The notes: generated by a model not told the origin, from the letters alone. A DNA stretch of 64,000 nucleotides from Ichthyophis bannanicus (GCA_033557465.1 CM066045.1:129849596-129913595), one strand, 5' to 3'; shown: positions 8,881 to 20,395, numbered from the stretch's first letter. Made by a program: numbers and translations.

Positions 8881-9608
8881 TCCTGCATTCAACCCTTATA
8901 GTCTTAGATAGATGGCAGAATTAACAGCAGTGTGACTATCCTAGTTGCAAAAGAGTAGGTGGAGAGTTTTTTTTGATTGAAGGATAAGGCGGTATAGAAA
9001 ACTGCTTAAATAAAAAAAATAAGATAAAATTTTGTATGTTCACTACAGAATAATCAAAACATTTGGCAAATCCATTCTAATACAATTAGACTAAGTTATT
9101 CAATTTGGTCTTAATATTGTAAAATTTTAAGTTGTGTATGTAATCTCTTTTTGAGTTGGGAACTTCCCCATGTAATGGTTAAGGGATCCACGTTCAGAGG
9201 TTGTAGTCAAAACCACCACTGCAATATCTGGGAACAGGTTCTTGAAATGGGATCAGCAATACTGGGAAGTCTTGGTCTTAGGGAATTACTCATCTTTCTT
9301 ACTTCACTCCACAGTCCTGGTTTTGTTTCTAGCTAGAGATGTTTACTGACAAAAAAATTATAAACTGCTGATACAGTAGGAAAACTAGAGGAAACTCCAA
9401 GGCTTTGTTTGAGGGGGTACGTGGTGGTATGAAATTACAGGCACCTTTTTCATTGCTTGCTAAAACTGACCCATGCTCCTCATGTAGTAATGAAAGAGCC
9501 CTGCATATGAGTACTGACACCTTGTTTTCTAGTAAAATTGCACTGGGAAAACCAAAATCTGTAGAGTCCAGGTTTCAGCACCACTACTGAAGTTGACAAA
9601 AACATTTC
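8881..9608. other. No gene; one LINE-tail-like fragment
   Basis: AAGGCGGTATAGAAAACTGC at about 8985-9005, followed by an A-rich run, resembles the 3' tail shared by L2 and the SINEs. The rest is A/T-rich without recognisable structure. Confidence 0.4.
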
Positions 9609-10282
9609 GGGCCTTTTTTACTAAAGCCCGCTAAGTAAACGCACATTTTAGCAGGCAGTAATTGGCTTGTGGTAACTGTCACTGTGTGGGCATGACAGCT
9701 ACTGGTTACTAAAATCTGCAATTGTCCATCATGCAAAGGGGGGGGGATGGGCACAGTAAAGGAGGAGCATGGGTATGTGGATCATATAGCAGTTATTATG
9801 GAGGTACTTTTCACATGCTGTCAATGTGACAGTTAGCACAGCTGCACCTAGCCGTACCATTATGGATGATTTTAGGTGCACCCACGTTAATTGTGTTGCT
9901 CATTAGGGTACACGTCCGTGTGGTAACTGCTGGGAACCTGCTGTCTACACCAGTGTTTCCCAACCCAGTCCTATGGGGCACACCGGCCAGTCAGGTTTTC
10001 GGGATATCCCTAATGACTATGCATGAGATATATATGCATTAGAGATATCCTGCCAACCTGACTGGTTTGTGGCCCTCCAGGGCTGGATTTGGAGACCCCT
10101 GCCTAACACCTCTGTCATCTAAGATTGTGAGTGGGCAAGGTGCAGATGTCCAAGACATCAAAAAGGTATATAGAATGTGTCACATTCCTCCTCACTTCTC
10201 ACCACCACCAAAATATTGTCTATTAGTTTTTGTGCTAAATCTGTGTTAAGTGCAAAACGCTAATGGGCTTTAGATAAAGGGC
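9609..10282. mobile_element. TIR element, GGGCCTTTTTAC family, copy 1
   Basis: The left end GGGCCTTTTTTACTAAAGC and right end GCTTTAGATAAAGGGC are imperfect inverted repeats. The interior has GTTAACGC-like words and no transposase. A palindromic MITE is nested at 9951-10101. Related ends occur at 46,275/47,269 and 50,692. Confidence 0.65.
9951..10101. mobile_element. Palindromic MITE, TGCATGAG family, copy 2
   Basis: CAGTGTTTCCCAACCCAGTC at the left opposes GGGCTGGATTTGGAGACCCCTG at the right. The middle holds GGATATCCCTAATGACTATGCATGAGATATATATGCATTAGAGATATCC. The CAGTG start suggests a hAT-related MITE, but the flanking octamers agree only in part. Confidence 0.7.
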
Positions 10283-10338
10283 ATCTTAATGCATAGAAAA
10301 AACTCAAAACTAGTCGTCTTGAACAGTATGATTGAGAC

Positions 10339-10833
10339 TTGGGCCTTCCAATGCTCCTTTTGAGGTTTTCTTCACTCTCTCGCCCCCCAAAAAACTTCAG
10401 AAAAGCCTTCCCTATGCTCCAAATATACATTACTCAAATATCACTTACTGCAAAGCATTCAGAAACAGTATCCAGTTCCTCTGATGACAGAATTCCCACC
10501 CTCAAGGGCACTGCCACTAGAATCTCTCAAGTCTCTTTGACCTACTTCACGACTCAGAAGAAACTCCCCTCGAGTTGTTTCCCCTTCATTTCTGAGAAAT
10601 TGACAAACACACAGACTAGACTCATGGGCACTCCGTTGTTCTCCCCATGGTCAATAATATCTCAGGATCATATACTCTTCCCCCCCCCCCATCTCTTTTT
10701 AATACCATTGCCTCTCCCCTTGGGGAATGGAACACAAATTCACAAATTGGAGCACTGCCAATTGGGGAAAGCTCCCAGTGTTAATACACTGATACAGATT
10801 TCTCTGGGGATCACTAAGTTCAAAAACAGCTAA
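10339..10833 (+). other. Unassigned 164-codon open frame outside any recognised repeat
   Basis: It is open from a start at 10,339 to a stop just before the L1 left target duplication. It is Ser/Thr/Pro/Leu-rich with no domain, signal peptide or splice-bounded exon that I can recognise. Its length is somewhat above chance, but the window is long. This 550-bp stretch is the target DNA into which the L1 inserted. Confidence 0.2.
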
Positions 10834-11053
10834 AAATGTTCAGGTAGCTTGGGAGATCTAAGATGGCATCCGAGTGAGCCACGTTAGTCCCTGCTCATTG
10901 GCGTTCTCCACGTACTTCTTTCGTCTTGCCAGTTTTCTTGTTGGACTGCATGCCAAAAAGCAAGATCGAGGGTAAGAGAGGTCGCCTCTAAACCCGAGGC
11001 GCTTGAGGCTGGATAGAGTACCTTAGACACCTACATGGTGTCTATGCCTTCTT

Positions 11054-12133
11054 TTGTGGGTGTACCTGCTGTCGGGACTGGGAAGAGTCCCGGACCTGGG
11101 GAGCGATTTTTCTGTCAGCTCGTCTGGCTCATCCACTCCTCCTGCTCCTCAGCTGTCTGCCGCCAGCCCGGGAGATGCGGGTGTTGGCTTGGCTGAATGG
11201 GTTGTTGCAGCTGCATTGTTTGTTGTTTCCGGAGCCACGCTGCCTTCTAACATTGAAAAGAGGGAGTGCCTCTCCCCACCAGGAGCTGGGATGGGTGGCC
11301 AGTGCTCTTTAGGCATATCAGCTGAGTTTGTTTCTTCTGTGCCAGTTGCTTCCTTATCAGTTCCACTGCTGTGTAAATCGAAAGTGATCACTTTGGGCTC
11401 CATACGGAGCTCCCTTGAATCTGTGCATAAGGTATGTTTGGATGTTCTTCAGACCTCGGCTCTGAGCTCTCCTCACTTGGACTGTCTAGAGAAGAGACTG
11501 GAGGATCTGCAGGAGCAATTGTTGAGATCTCAATCTGCAATTAAACATCCTCAAGAACTTCAAGGAACTTTGGCTCAGGATAGGCTCGTGGTTCACTGCA
11601 AAGTAGAGAATTTGAAAAACCAGTGTAGAAATTTAAACCTTCAGGTTTTAAATTTTCCTCAAGTGGCTTTGCTTTCCCCTTGGGTCCTCTTTTCCAGGTT
11701 CCTGAGTGAGACTTTTAACTATCCAGAAGCTGACATGCCTCCTCTCCAGAAGATTTATTGTCTTCCTTTCCTGGCGGCTAAGGATGCCCCTTTGCAGGCG
11801 GACTCCTACTTGGTGGACGTCTCCTCAGATTCTTTAGATTTGGGGAACTTAATTGATGTTATGGAGCACTCCACTGAGGTGGAAGCCAGAGCTACATTAC
11901 TAGTCTCTTTCATTTTTCTACAGGATAGAGAGGTGTTGATGCGATTGTACTTTAAAAAATGTAATATTACTTTTCTGGGTGGGAAAATACAGATCTTCCC
12001 TGATGTTTCTAAAAGGACGGAGCTAAGCAGGAAGAAATTTCTGAAGCTTCAACCTGAGGCTTTGACCTTGAGGGCGAAGTTCCAGTTAAGATTCCCCTGT
12101 AAATATATGCTGTGGTATCAAAATAAGACTTAA
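11054..12133 (+). CDS. L1 ORF1p-like RNA-binding protein (C-terminus cut by insertion)
   Basis: This 359-codon open frame has the layout of L1 ORF1 proteins, trimeric RNA chaperones that coat L1 RNA in the cytoplasm. A Ser/Pro/Ala-rich head (1-115) precedes a coiled-coil-like segment (about 135-195: LEKRLEDLQEQLLRSQSAIK, then VENLKNQCRNLNLQVLNF). An RRM-like part follows (about 195-300, with EARATLLVSFIFLQDREVLM) and a C-terminal domain (about 300-359, FPDVSKRTELSRKKFL, LRAKFQLRFP). Length is close to known ORF1p. The start is uncertain: the frame enters from upstream, and an ATG at 10,950 opens a different short frame (MPKSKIEGKRGRL). The stop arises in inserted DNA; the original frame continues at 21,343 (QFFEPSQLRFF) to a TGA near 21,408. 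It is intact enough to suggest a fairly young copy. Confidence 0.7.
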   Translation: MWVYLLSGLGRVPDLGSDFSVSSSGSSTPPAPQLSAASPGDAGVGLAEWVVAAALFVVSGATLPSNIEKRECLSPPGAGMGGQCSLGISAEFVSSVPVASLSVPLLCKSKVITLGSIRSSLESVHKVCLDVLQTSALSSPHLDCLEKRLEDLQEQLLRSQSAIKHPQELQGTLAQDRLVVHCKVENLKNQCRNLNLQVLNFPQVALLSPWVLFSRFLSETFNYPEADMPPLQKIYCLPFLAAKDAPLQADSYLVDVSSDSLDLGNLIDVMEHSTEVEARATLLVSFIFLQDREVLMRLYFKKCNITFLGGKIQIFPDVSKRTELSRKKFLKLQPEALTLRAKFQLRFPCKYMLWYQNKT

Positions 12134-12755
12134 CAACAATGCAAAAACACCCAAAAAACAGATTCCAAAAAGGAAACTATCGTCAATATTTATGGATCCA
12201 CTGAAAATGGCCTCAAAATCTAAGAGCCACCTATGTTCACTTGAAAAACTATATATTATCTCATTCACTACTAAGTTTAAGAGAGCTCGACTCATAGACT
12301 TACTGGCCCCTATGATGAACCAACCATTGATGTTACATCATCAACACTCCCCAATTGTTGTACAACGCTAATTGAATATACTGCAGGACACTGTGGCTTT
12401 TAACTTTCCTTAAGTTTTAAGTTTTAAGCTTTACAACTTGTGCTGTGCTGCTCAATCAACACTTTTAGACATGCACACAGCATTTAGCTTGCATGAACAG
12501 TAAGTGGTACAGTTTCTTGTCTGTGCTTTAATGTTTCCGCAGATTGCCGCTTTTAGAGCCAACGCAGTGCCTCTTCTGCATTTCAATTTAACAGGCTGAC
12601 TGCATCTTTTAAAGCTGACCTCGGCCGATGGTTTAACTGTGTAACAGTGTCTTTGTCATAGGTATTCCAAATAACTAAATTTAAAATATTACAAAGCTAG
12701 CCCCTCCAAAACAACTATAGAAATAATTAATTTCAATACAAAACGACTCACCGAA
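12129..12755 (+). repeat. Left arm of the Penelope block (inverted copy at 20,753-21,330)
   Basis: Matching landmarks in reverse complement include GGATCCACTGAAAATGGCCTC, AACATAGG/CCTATGTT, CAAGTGAAC/TTCACTTG, ATTATCTCATTCACTA, CCAATTG..ACAACG, AAGCCACAGTGTCCTGC, GCCGCTTTTAGAGCCAAC and CTCACCGAAGCTGTG. Similarity ends exactly where the RT coding region begins. Confidence 0.85.
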
Positions 12756-12935
12756 GCTGTGGAGGAACGTAGGGCTTTATGCTCTCTAAAGGAGGATTCC
12801 TCTATAGTGATAAGACCTGTTGATAAGGGTAGGTGTATTGTGATCTTAAATAGAACTGATTATGATATAGAGGTAATGATACAATTAGGTGATGTACGTT
12901 TTTATCGTTCCTTACTGCAGGACCCCACGGCGGAC
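12595..12935 (+). repeat. Direct repeat unit 1 of the Penelope element (unit 2 at 14,701-15,043)
   Basis: GCTGACTGCATCTTTTAAAG through CTGCAGGACCC.ACGGCGGACA is repeated nearly identically 2.1 kb downstream. It covers the leader and the first 60 or so RT codons. Direct terminal duplication (pseudo-LTR) is characteristic of Penelope-like elements. Confidence 0.88.
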
Positions 12936-14600
12936 ATCCAAGCTAAGGTGTTTGTGATTTTGGAGTCAGCTTTGGATCAGGGTCTTATATATGATCGGTT
13001 ATTTAGGTTCCTTTGGACATCATGTCCAAAGACCCCTAACTTCTATATTGTGCCAAAGATTCATAAGGATCCCTTGAGACCACCAGGATGTCCCATAGTT
13101 TCTTCAAGAGAGTCAATTTTGGAGTCTTTGTCCAAATATTTAGATTATTTTCTTAATCCTTTGCTTAAAGAGTTTTTTTTCATACATTTGAGAATCAGGA
13201 GATCTGCTAACTAAATTAGAAAATATCAAGTTGGAATCTACATGGTATCTTCTAACTGGATATAGTCGCATTATATATTCATATTCCACAATCCTTAGCT
13301 ATAATTACCCCCACCCGCTATTTACAGCAGGTGGCTATTACGGATACGTTTAAGACTTTTTTGGTTCAACTTTTATATCTAGTGTTAGAACATAATTATT
13401 TTGTTTTTGAAGGTCAATTTTACATCAAGTACATGGGGTAGCCATGGGGGCTACAGTGGCACCCTCAGTGGCTTGCCTGTTTGTTAGGACTTTTGAAAAA
13501 GACCAGGTAAGGCAATCTGAGTTCTGGCCAGAGGTGGCTCTATGGACACAATTTATTGATGACATCTTTTTTATTTGGCGGGGAACTGAGACAAGGTTAC
13601 AACAGTTCTTTATTTGGCTAAACACAGTTCATGAAAATCATAAATTCACATTGGAATATTCTTAACAAAGGGTCCATTTTTTTGATTTGCTAATTATCTC
13701 AGGTGGTTTTATAGATCACTCTTTACCGTAAACCAACAGATCGGAATAATCTTTTATTTTATGGCAGTTATCATCCACAGCATTTACGAGATAATATTCT
13801 GATGGGCCAGTTTTTAAGATTGCAACAGGTATGTTCTAGGGAACAAGATTTTCAGATTCAAGCATCTATTATGTAATAGTGCTTTAGGCAAAAAAATATC
13901 CCCTGAAAGTAATTAAGCGGACACATACTTGAGCTAAATATGCTAATAGGGAATTATTGTTCATGCCCACAGAATATGTTCCATTTAAAGGACAGGTATG
14001 TGTGCTTCCATATTCATCAGAAGTGTTCAGGGTTAAAGCTATCATTCATAAATATTGGCATTTATTATGGGTACATTCTGTTTTTAACTCAGGTTTGCAT
14101 TTTGCATTTAGTAAGGGTTGCAGTCTTAGAAGTCAGCCGGTCAAAACATGCCCTAGTACCCCTAGAGGGGAATCAATGCGTGGCCATGTTAAATGTGGCT
14201 GCTGTGTAATTTGCCAATACACAATTGATACTTCAGTTTTTGAACATCTGACTTTATAATGGCCTTATGTACTACATCATTGTACATCCTGTATTAGCGA
14301 AGGGGTCATCTACGTGGTATTGTGCACGTACAATATTGGGCAAACATTGTGTAAATTTAAAATTAGGATTATAGAACATCTCTCAGCCATTAGGAGGGGC
14401 ATAGTGACTGCACCCTTAATGGAACATTGGTTGGCCACCGGCCATCAGTTGCATGACCTATGATGGTGTATTATAGACCAGCTTTCAGTGGTGGATGGCG
14501 GGAATTTATCACTGCATTTATTGCAGCGGAAACAAAAGTTTATTTACATTTGGCGGACTTTTGATCCTGATGGTTTCAATGGACTTTTAGAATGACATTG
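12759..14600 (+). pseudogene. Penelope-like reverse transcriptase with GIY-YIG endonuclease, frameshifted
   Basis: The protein copies RNA into chromosomal DNA using its own nicking nuclease. RT motifs appear in order: VIRPVDKG..IVILNRTDY (12,800-12,870), NFYIVPKIHKDPLRPPGCPIVS (13,040-13,100), ESILESLSKYLDYFLNPL, and the catalytic FIDDIFFIWRGTE at 13,551-13,590 with both aspartates present. A Cys cluster KCGCCVICQYT (about 14,190-14,220) precedes the GIY-YIG nuclease (IYVVLCTYNIGQTLCKFKIRI, 14,310-14,370). Breaks include a frameshift at the T-run near 13,180 and further shifts around 13,680, 13,900 and 14,260. The presence of the nuclease places it among the endonuclease-bearing Penelope-like elements. 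Confidence 0.85.
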
Positions 14601-14700
14601 GTTTTATTAATCGCGGGGAGAGTATTCCCCACCCCCTTCTCCGTGTGTTATTGGCAGTTTTGATTTGCTTGGATGTAGTAGTAATCCCTAGATATACTTA

Positions 14701-15043
14701 GCTGACTGCATCTTTTAAAGCCGACCTCGGCCGATGGTTTCACTATGTAACAGTGGCTTTCTCACAGGCATTCCAAATAACTAAATTTAAAATATTACAA
14801 AACCAGCCCCTCCAAAACAACTATATAAATAATTAATTTCAATACAAAACAACTCACCGAAGCTGTGGAGGAACATAGGGCTTTATGCTCTCTAAAGGAG
14901 GATTCCTCTATAGTGATAAGACCTGTTGATAAGGGTGGGGGTATTGTGATCTTAAATAGAACTGATTATGATATAGAGGTAATGACACAATTAGGTGATG
15001 TATGTTTTTATCGTTCCTTACTGCAGGACCCTACGGCGGACAG
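14701..15043 (+). repeat. Direct repeat unit 2 of the Penelope element
   Basis: This copies 12,595-12,935, including the RT start (EEHRALCSLKEDSSIVIRPVDKGG). It stops at CGGACAGATA, where the 5.4-kb TIR element begins. It looks like the start of a second, truncated tandem copy. Confidence 0.88.
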
Positions 15044-15222
15044 ATAGGAGTATGTTTACTAAAACCCCGGTAATGTGCGGGCCGCGCTAGTGTGCGGATG
15101 CCATATAAGGAGTGGGCGTTTCTGTATGAAAAAAGCAAAACCGGGATTAATAATGCGCTAATGTGCGTGGCGCTCCAGTGCGCCCCCATATTAGCGCATG
15201 AGAAAGCTGCGCGGGAAGCATA

Positions 15223-16330
15223 AGCGGCGCGCTGATGCGCAAACACAGGAACAGAGCCACAATACAATGGTTAAGACACTGACCAATGGTGCAGGGATCA
15301 GGGGTTCAATCCCCCACAGTGCCCAATGAACAAGGCTGGCTGAGGCATTACCTGTTAGGGGTAATATTGTTTTAGGAGGCATTTTAATATTGGGCGGCAT
15401 AAGGCGGCGCGCTGATGCACAAGCACAGGAACAGAGCCACAGTACAATGGTTAAGACACTGACCAATGGTGCAGGGATCATGGGTTCAATCCCCCACTCT
15501 GCCCAATGAAGAAGGCTGGTTGAGGCATTACCTATTATGGGGAAGATTGCATTAGGAGGCATTTTATTTTTATTTTAATTATCTCTACTAGCAAACGCAC
15601 TCTCAAAGCGTGTTAACATAAGGCGCCCCATAAGGCACATTTTAAAGTGCACTGTCCGCCAAGGCACCCTAGAATGTTGCTTATAGGGCGCTTTAGAGGG
15701 TGCCGTATGAGTTACCGCAAGGTCACAGCACTGTTTTTGATGGCAGCACTGTGCAGTTTAAGGAATGAAAATCATAAGTAGGTGCGCTGACATGCAAGGA
15801 GGAGCAGCAGTGGAGCACAATGGTTAAGACACTGACCAATGATGCAGGAGTCAAGGGTTCAATCCCCCACTGTGCCTAATGAAGAAGGCTGGCTGAGGCA
15901 TTACCTGTAATAGTGCTGTGGGGGGCATATTATTTTTATTTTAATTAGTGCTGGCAGCAAACACACCCTCAAAGTATTGTAACATAAGGTGCTGCATAAG
16001 GCGCCTCATAGGGTACCCCAGAGGGCACATTTTAAAGTGCACTGTCCGCCACGTCACATTACAATGTTGCTGAAAGGGCGGCCTATAGGGTGCCATATAG
16101 GGTGCCCTATGAGGCACAGCAAGGTCATAGCACTGTGTTTGATGGCAGCACTGTGCATTTAAACGCATGGAAATCTGAAGTAGGTGCGCAGACATGCAAG
16201 GAGGAGCAGCAGTGTAGCACAATGGTTAAGGCACTGACTGCTGATACAGGGGTCATGAGTGTGCTCCCCAGTGTGCCTAATACGTAAGGCTGGCTGAGGC
16301 ATCAGCTTTGCAATGTATGTATTGTTTCCT
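15223..16330 (+). repeat. Tandem array of four tRNA-like (SINE-type) units
   Basis: GGTTAAG, the A-box-like start, occurs at 15,269, 15,449, 15,822 and 16,224 (spacings 180, 373, 402). Each is followed about 40 bp later by a B-box-like GGTTCAATCCC (degraded in unit 4) and then ..AATGAAGAAGGCTGGCTGAGGCATTACCTG. From unit 2 on, spacers share GCGCC(C)ATAAGG..CACATTTTAAAGTGCACTGTCCGCC. The heads resemble pol III promoters of tRNA-derived SINEs. They are too diverged from a cloverleaf to be tRNA genes. Confidence 0.75.
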
Positions 16331-16640
16331 GCAGCACTTTATTTGTATTTCCTTAATTGCTGCCATCAAACATGCCCTCACATGCCGTAATTGAAGGTGC
16401 CGCATAAGGCACCCTATGAGGCACTCCATAGGGCACATTATAAAGTGCACTGTCTGCCACGCACCCTAAAATGTCCCCTATAGGGCACCCTATAAGTTGC
16501 TCCACAGGATAACGTATAGTGCACCTTATATGGACGGTAACCATAAGGTGCCCTATAGGGCACCCTATAAAGCGCCCTCTGAGGCACCTTATGGGTACAG
16601 TACACTGAGGGTGTTTTTGCTGGCAGCAATAATGTACATT
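16331..16640. repeat. ATAAGGYGCCYTATAGGGCRCC-rich spacer of the array
   Basis: This continues the array spacer motif with many self-complementary GGTGCCCTATAGGGCACC-type words and TTATAAAGTGCACTGTCTGCCACG, diverging from the earlier units. Confidence 0.6.
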
Positions 16641-16664
16641 AAAACTAAATAATGATTTGGACAG

Positions 16665-16745
16665 CCCTATCAAATAACTCCACTGTGGATTTGAACCCAC
16701 AACCTCTGGCTCCACAGGCAGTGAAGTAACCATTGGGCTACAGCT
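16665..16745 (-). repeat. tRNA-like SINE head, minus strand
   Basis: The reverse complement reads GAGCTGTAGCCCAATGGTTAC..GAGGTTGTGGGTTCAAATCCACAG, with A-box-like and canonical B-box (GGTTCAAATCC) words. There is no convincing full cloverleaf and no obvious SINE body. Confidence 0.55.
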
Positions 16746-16902
16746 CTATAGCTGCTAGCAAGCCCCTGGCTGGCTGCAGAGGGAGTGCACGTCACCACAC
16801 AGACAGTCTGCTGTGGTCACAAGGATAGGGTTAGCACACACGTACCCATGATGCACTGCACATGCAAATCAGCTGTCCACAGATAAACACAAGATGGGTT
16901 AT

Positions 16903-16990
16903 GCACCCCCACAGCACCTCGGCCTGGTAGGGGGAACTGACCATGTCCACCCCCACAGCACCTCGGCTTGGTAGGGGGTACTGACCGTGT
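16903..16990. repeat. Two-copy minisatellite, about 43-bp unit
   Basis: CACCCCCACAGCACCTCGGC-TGGTAGGGGG is repeated, the units ending ACTGACCATGT and ACTGACCGTGT. Confidence 0.85.
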
Positions 16991-18403
16991 GTTTTACTGG
17001 CACAGAGTAGCTACACACCGTCACATTGTGCGGGTACTGTGCTCACCCTGAGGGTGCGGTGAGGCGCACAGCACCAGGTCCACAGCACCTTCCATAGCAG
17101 AAATAGACCATGCTGGAGGTCCAAAGCAGTGTTAAAGTGTGAGATAGGTAGTTTCTGCAGAAACACCTTGGATATATCTGTCTGTCTCAGTCAGGTGTAG
17201 CCCCTATGGACCCCTAGGAGGATCATGTACCACCACCCTCCTCCTCCAGGGCTGAGGGTGGTAAACAGGGTCTCCCATCAACAAATCCACATTCTACCTC
17301 CCTGCAATGGTGGCAGTAGAGGGGACCATCAACCCCAGTCCTGCTGGGGAACAGACACCCTACAGGGCAGTCAGTGCAACTCTGTACACATCCATAACGC
17401 AATAGCAAACAGACATTAGGCCTGGATATGCTAAGCTGCACCCCACCACTATCTGATATTCTCCTGCAGCAAGCCTTCAGCCGCTGCACCCTGCAAGGCA
17501 CTCCATCAAGACACATACCAGCTGTAAACAGTCTGCTAGCTAGTCCATAGTGCATGTTCCTGGTGGAAATGCATGCACCCAGAGCTGGGATGTCAGCATA
17601 CACAACAAGCAGATAAATCAATGACTGGGCCCCAAAAGGAAACCCATAAATATCACATGAGAGAAATACTATATAGCACTATGGGGGTGCCTAGCCATGC
17701 TGTCGTCACTGCACAGTCAGGGTGAGAGTGATCTCCCAGCAGGACATACTGAGGTCACCCGTCTGTGTAGGTGGTGGCCGGGCACTAAAATATCCCAGCC
17801 AGTGCCCTATGCCCTGTGCAGATGCATCCTGGCCAGGCCACCCTGTCTGGGCTATACCCATGGTACCTTGCTCCTCATTATGCACATTGGCAGGCCAATA
17901 CTGGCAACAGTGCTGACAGTGTGGGCTGTGGAAGGTGTTTGCAGCCACCACACACTGTATAGACAGACACACACTCCCACACCTATGCCAGCATTGTGCT
18001 ACTATAGAGGAGTTTAGCAGCCCTGCCCACCACACCAGTCCTGGGCACAGTACAGGCATGGATATGGTACACAGTACTGTTGGGGGTCACTCCCCATGGT
18101 GGTAAACACTGTCAGAGACCAGACCTGAAGCACACACCGCAGACATCAGAAAGAGTGTTATGATGGAGCTCAATCAGCGAACTGTGCTTAGCGTAGGAAT
18201 TTCTTTCTGCCAGTACTCATAGCAAACATTTGATTGCTGTGTATCGTATACCCAGGTGTAGGGTGGCATTGCTAAGGTATGCAAGTGCTAGTATTGGGAG
18301 ATGCACGCAGGGCCCAATGTCCTGCCTCTCCAGGAGGCATTGGCCAATGGGGCCTGTGGGTGTGGGTGTGGGTGTGTCTGTCCCTGTTGGCTGCTGCTTT
18401 ACG
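16991..18403. other. Interior of the 5.4-kb TIR element, no recognised gene
   Basis: It is C/A-rich with frames of 64-132 codons (for example minus 17,621-17,223, Cys-rich) that show no DDE, helicase or polymerase motif. A GTGGGT/GTGTGG simple repeat lies at about 18,355-18,385. It could be a captured genomic segment or a decayed transposase gene. Confidence 0.35.
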
Positions 18404-18599
18404 GCAGAGGTTTCCAACTCCAGTCCTGGTGTGGCAAACACTGTTCGGGTTTTCATGCTGTCCCTCATGAATATGCATGAGCTACATCTGCATACCATGG
18501 GGGTAGTGCATAGATATGCAGAACAGGCATCTGTATTAGAGGCATCATGGAACCAGAATGGTGTGGGGCCCTCCAGGACTGCATTTGGGAGACTCTGCT
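18404..18599. mobile_element. Palindromic MITE, TGCATGAG family, copy 3
   Basis: GCAGAGGTTTCCAACTCCAG opposes CTGCATTTGGGAGACTCTGC. The interior has CTCATGAATATGCATGAGCT. Its right half is repeated near 18,985-19,040 as part of the local duplication. Confidence 0.7.
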
Positions 18600-19400
18600 C
18601 TAGGTAATGTGCCTGTTTATGGTGTCTGTGCTCGGTGGGATAAAATATAGGCGTATTAACCATGCGTATGTTCTCAGCAATAAAGGTTTGTCCTTACTAT
18701 CACGGTTTAGTTGTGGGAAAAATATGTGGACTGGATTGGCAGGAGCCCCAGCTGGGCTTTGAACCTGTGACCTTCTGTTCTTGCACACACTGTCTGTGTG
18801 CACTGCACCACCATGTTGCCACAGATATGATGTATTCCCTGGGGAGTCCATGACTGTACATCCGACAGGGCCTGTTTGTTGCAGTGCACGGCAACCACCT
18901 GGACAGGGCTAGGCCATGGTCTGCTGTGGGTACCAGCCGCTGCCACCTCCACCATCAGTCCCGCTCCATCCTTAGATTGGAGACAGCATAAACCCTGATG
19001 GATTTGTGGCCCTCCATGACTGCATTTGGGGGATTCTGCCGTAGGTTATGCACATTTCTATGATGTTTGTGCTGTGTAGGGTAAAATAGAGGTTTTTGAC
19101 CCATGCTTATGTTCTCAGCAATAATGGTTCAGTCTTTACTACCATGTTTTCTTCATGAGTAAAATAAGGGGACTGGGTTGGCAGGAGCCCCAGCTGGGCT
19201 TTGAACCTGTGACCTTCTGTCTCCAAACACACTGATTGTGTGCACTGCACCACCATGTTGCCACAGAGACAGTGCATTCCCTGATGATACCATGACTGTT
19301 TGTCTGGCAGGGCCTGTCTGTTGCAGTGCATTGCACCCACCTACACAGGGCTAGGCCATGGTCTTCTCTGGGCAGCTGCCACTGCCCCCCTCCACCTCCA
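18560..19400. repeat. Tandem duplication of a unit of about 440 bp carrying a tRNA-like block
   Basis: GTTCTCAGCAATAA occurs at 18,670 and 19,111, and GCTGGGCTTTGAACCTGTGACC at 18,751 and 19,193. Both copies end with GACAGGGCTAGGCCATGGTC-like sequence. The reverse complement contains GGTTCAAAGCCC, a B-box-like word, so the unit may derive from a minus-strand tRNA-SINE. Confidence 0.8.
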
Positions 19401-20395
19401 GTACCCCTGTGCCACCATGCTGACATGCCCTTCTGCTGGTGGTGCTGGTGGTACGCAGTCTCAGGCCATCCTGTGTGCGGGTAGGCGGCTGCCTATGATG
19501 CAGGTTCTGGGGTAGGGGTGCCTGCATATCTGTCCGCATGTCCCCCATTCACCGCCTGCCAATGTTCCGTGCCCTTGGGGGTACCTGCTGGGTACTATCC
19601 CCTGTGACACTGTGATAAACACTCTCGTGCCCATGTTGGGCCCTCATCTGTTGCTGTCTGGCTGCTGTTCAGTTTCAGCATTCCTAAGTGCCATCTAGGC
19701 ATCTGCCTAGTCCGCACTGTGACCCAGCTGCACCACAGCATGTGCCGCCTGCAGCTCTCTGTATCCCCTTTCCCAGCATCTGTCCAATTGCCCATTCCGA
19801 CCTGCCCGCCCTGCTGTTGTGGAAATGTACATGCCATAGGTAACCTGTCCAATGGAGAGGGAAACCCTGATCAGTGCTATTTCACTGTGGGATCATTCAC
19901 CTTGTATGGGGACGGAGCGTAGACCCTTCTAAAATTCATATTTATTTTTTGGGGCTTTCTTGGGAGTGTTTTTTGATGTTTCCCATTACTATCACTATTG
20001 CCCAGCTAGATTATAATTTTATTATTTTTTGTTGGGGTCATTTTTAATGTTTATTTGCCTTTTTGTTCCGTGCACATGTATCACACTGCTCATGTTTTGT
20101 AGGTTTCCCTGGTTTTGCTCTACATTGCTGACAGAAATGGTTTCTCTTCCCTTTAAATCGGCTCTACCGCGAGGTTTTCACTCGCAGTATTTTTTTACTC
20201 GAATTTCAGCCCCGCTCCTGTGCGTGGAGCCTCTCCCCTCCCACTCTCCACCCATTGACCCCGTCTCTCCGCCCCTGGGGAGCCTTTCTCCGCCCTCCGG
20301 GAGCCTTTCCACGCCTCTATCGCTCATTTGCGTGCCGCGCACATGAGCGGACCCGTTAGTGCGGCGCGCACGTGTGCGGGGCACAAAAACGCATC
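19401..20395. other. Rest of TIR element interior
   Basis: No recognised gene. A T-rich stretch (19,920-20,130) is followed by a G/C-rich terminal region (20,200-20,460) containing repeated CTCC/GGAG words. Confidence 0.35.

Noticed and set aside
15260..15330. Genuine tRNA gene
   Set aside because: A- and B-box words are present but I could not fold a cloverleaf with acceptor stem and anticodon arm. Repetition and spacing fit SINE-type units.
15191..15562. 123-codon minus-strand frame with internal repeats
   Set aside because: The protein repeat only reflects the 180-bp tandem tRNA-like units.
16353..18059. Possible transposase in the 100-130 codon frames of the 5.4-kb element
   Set aside because: No DDE, HTH or helicase motifs were recognised, and frames on both strands overlap, as expected for low-stop GC-rich repeats.
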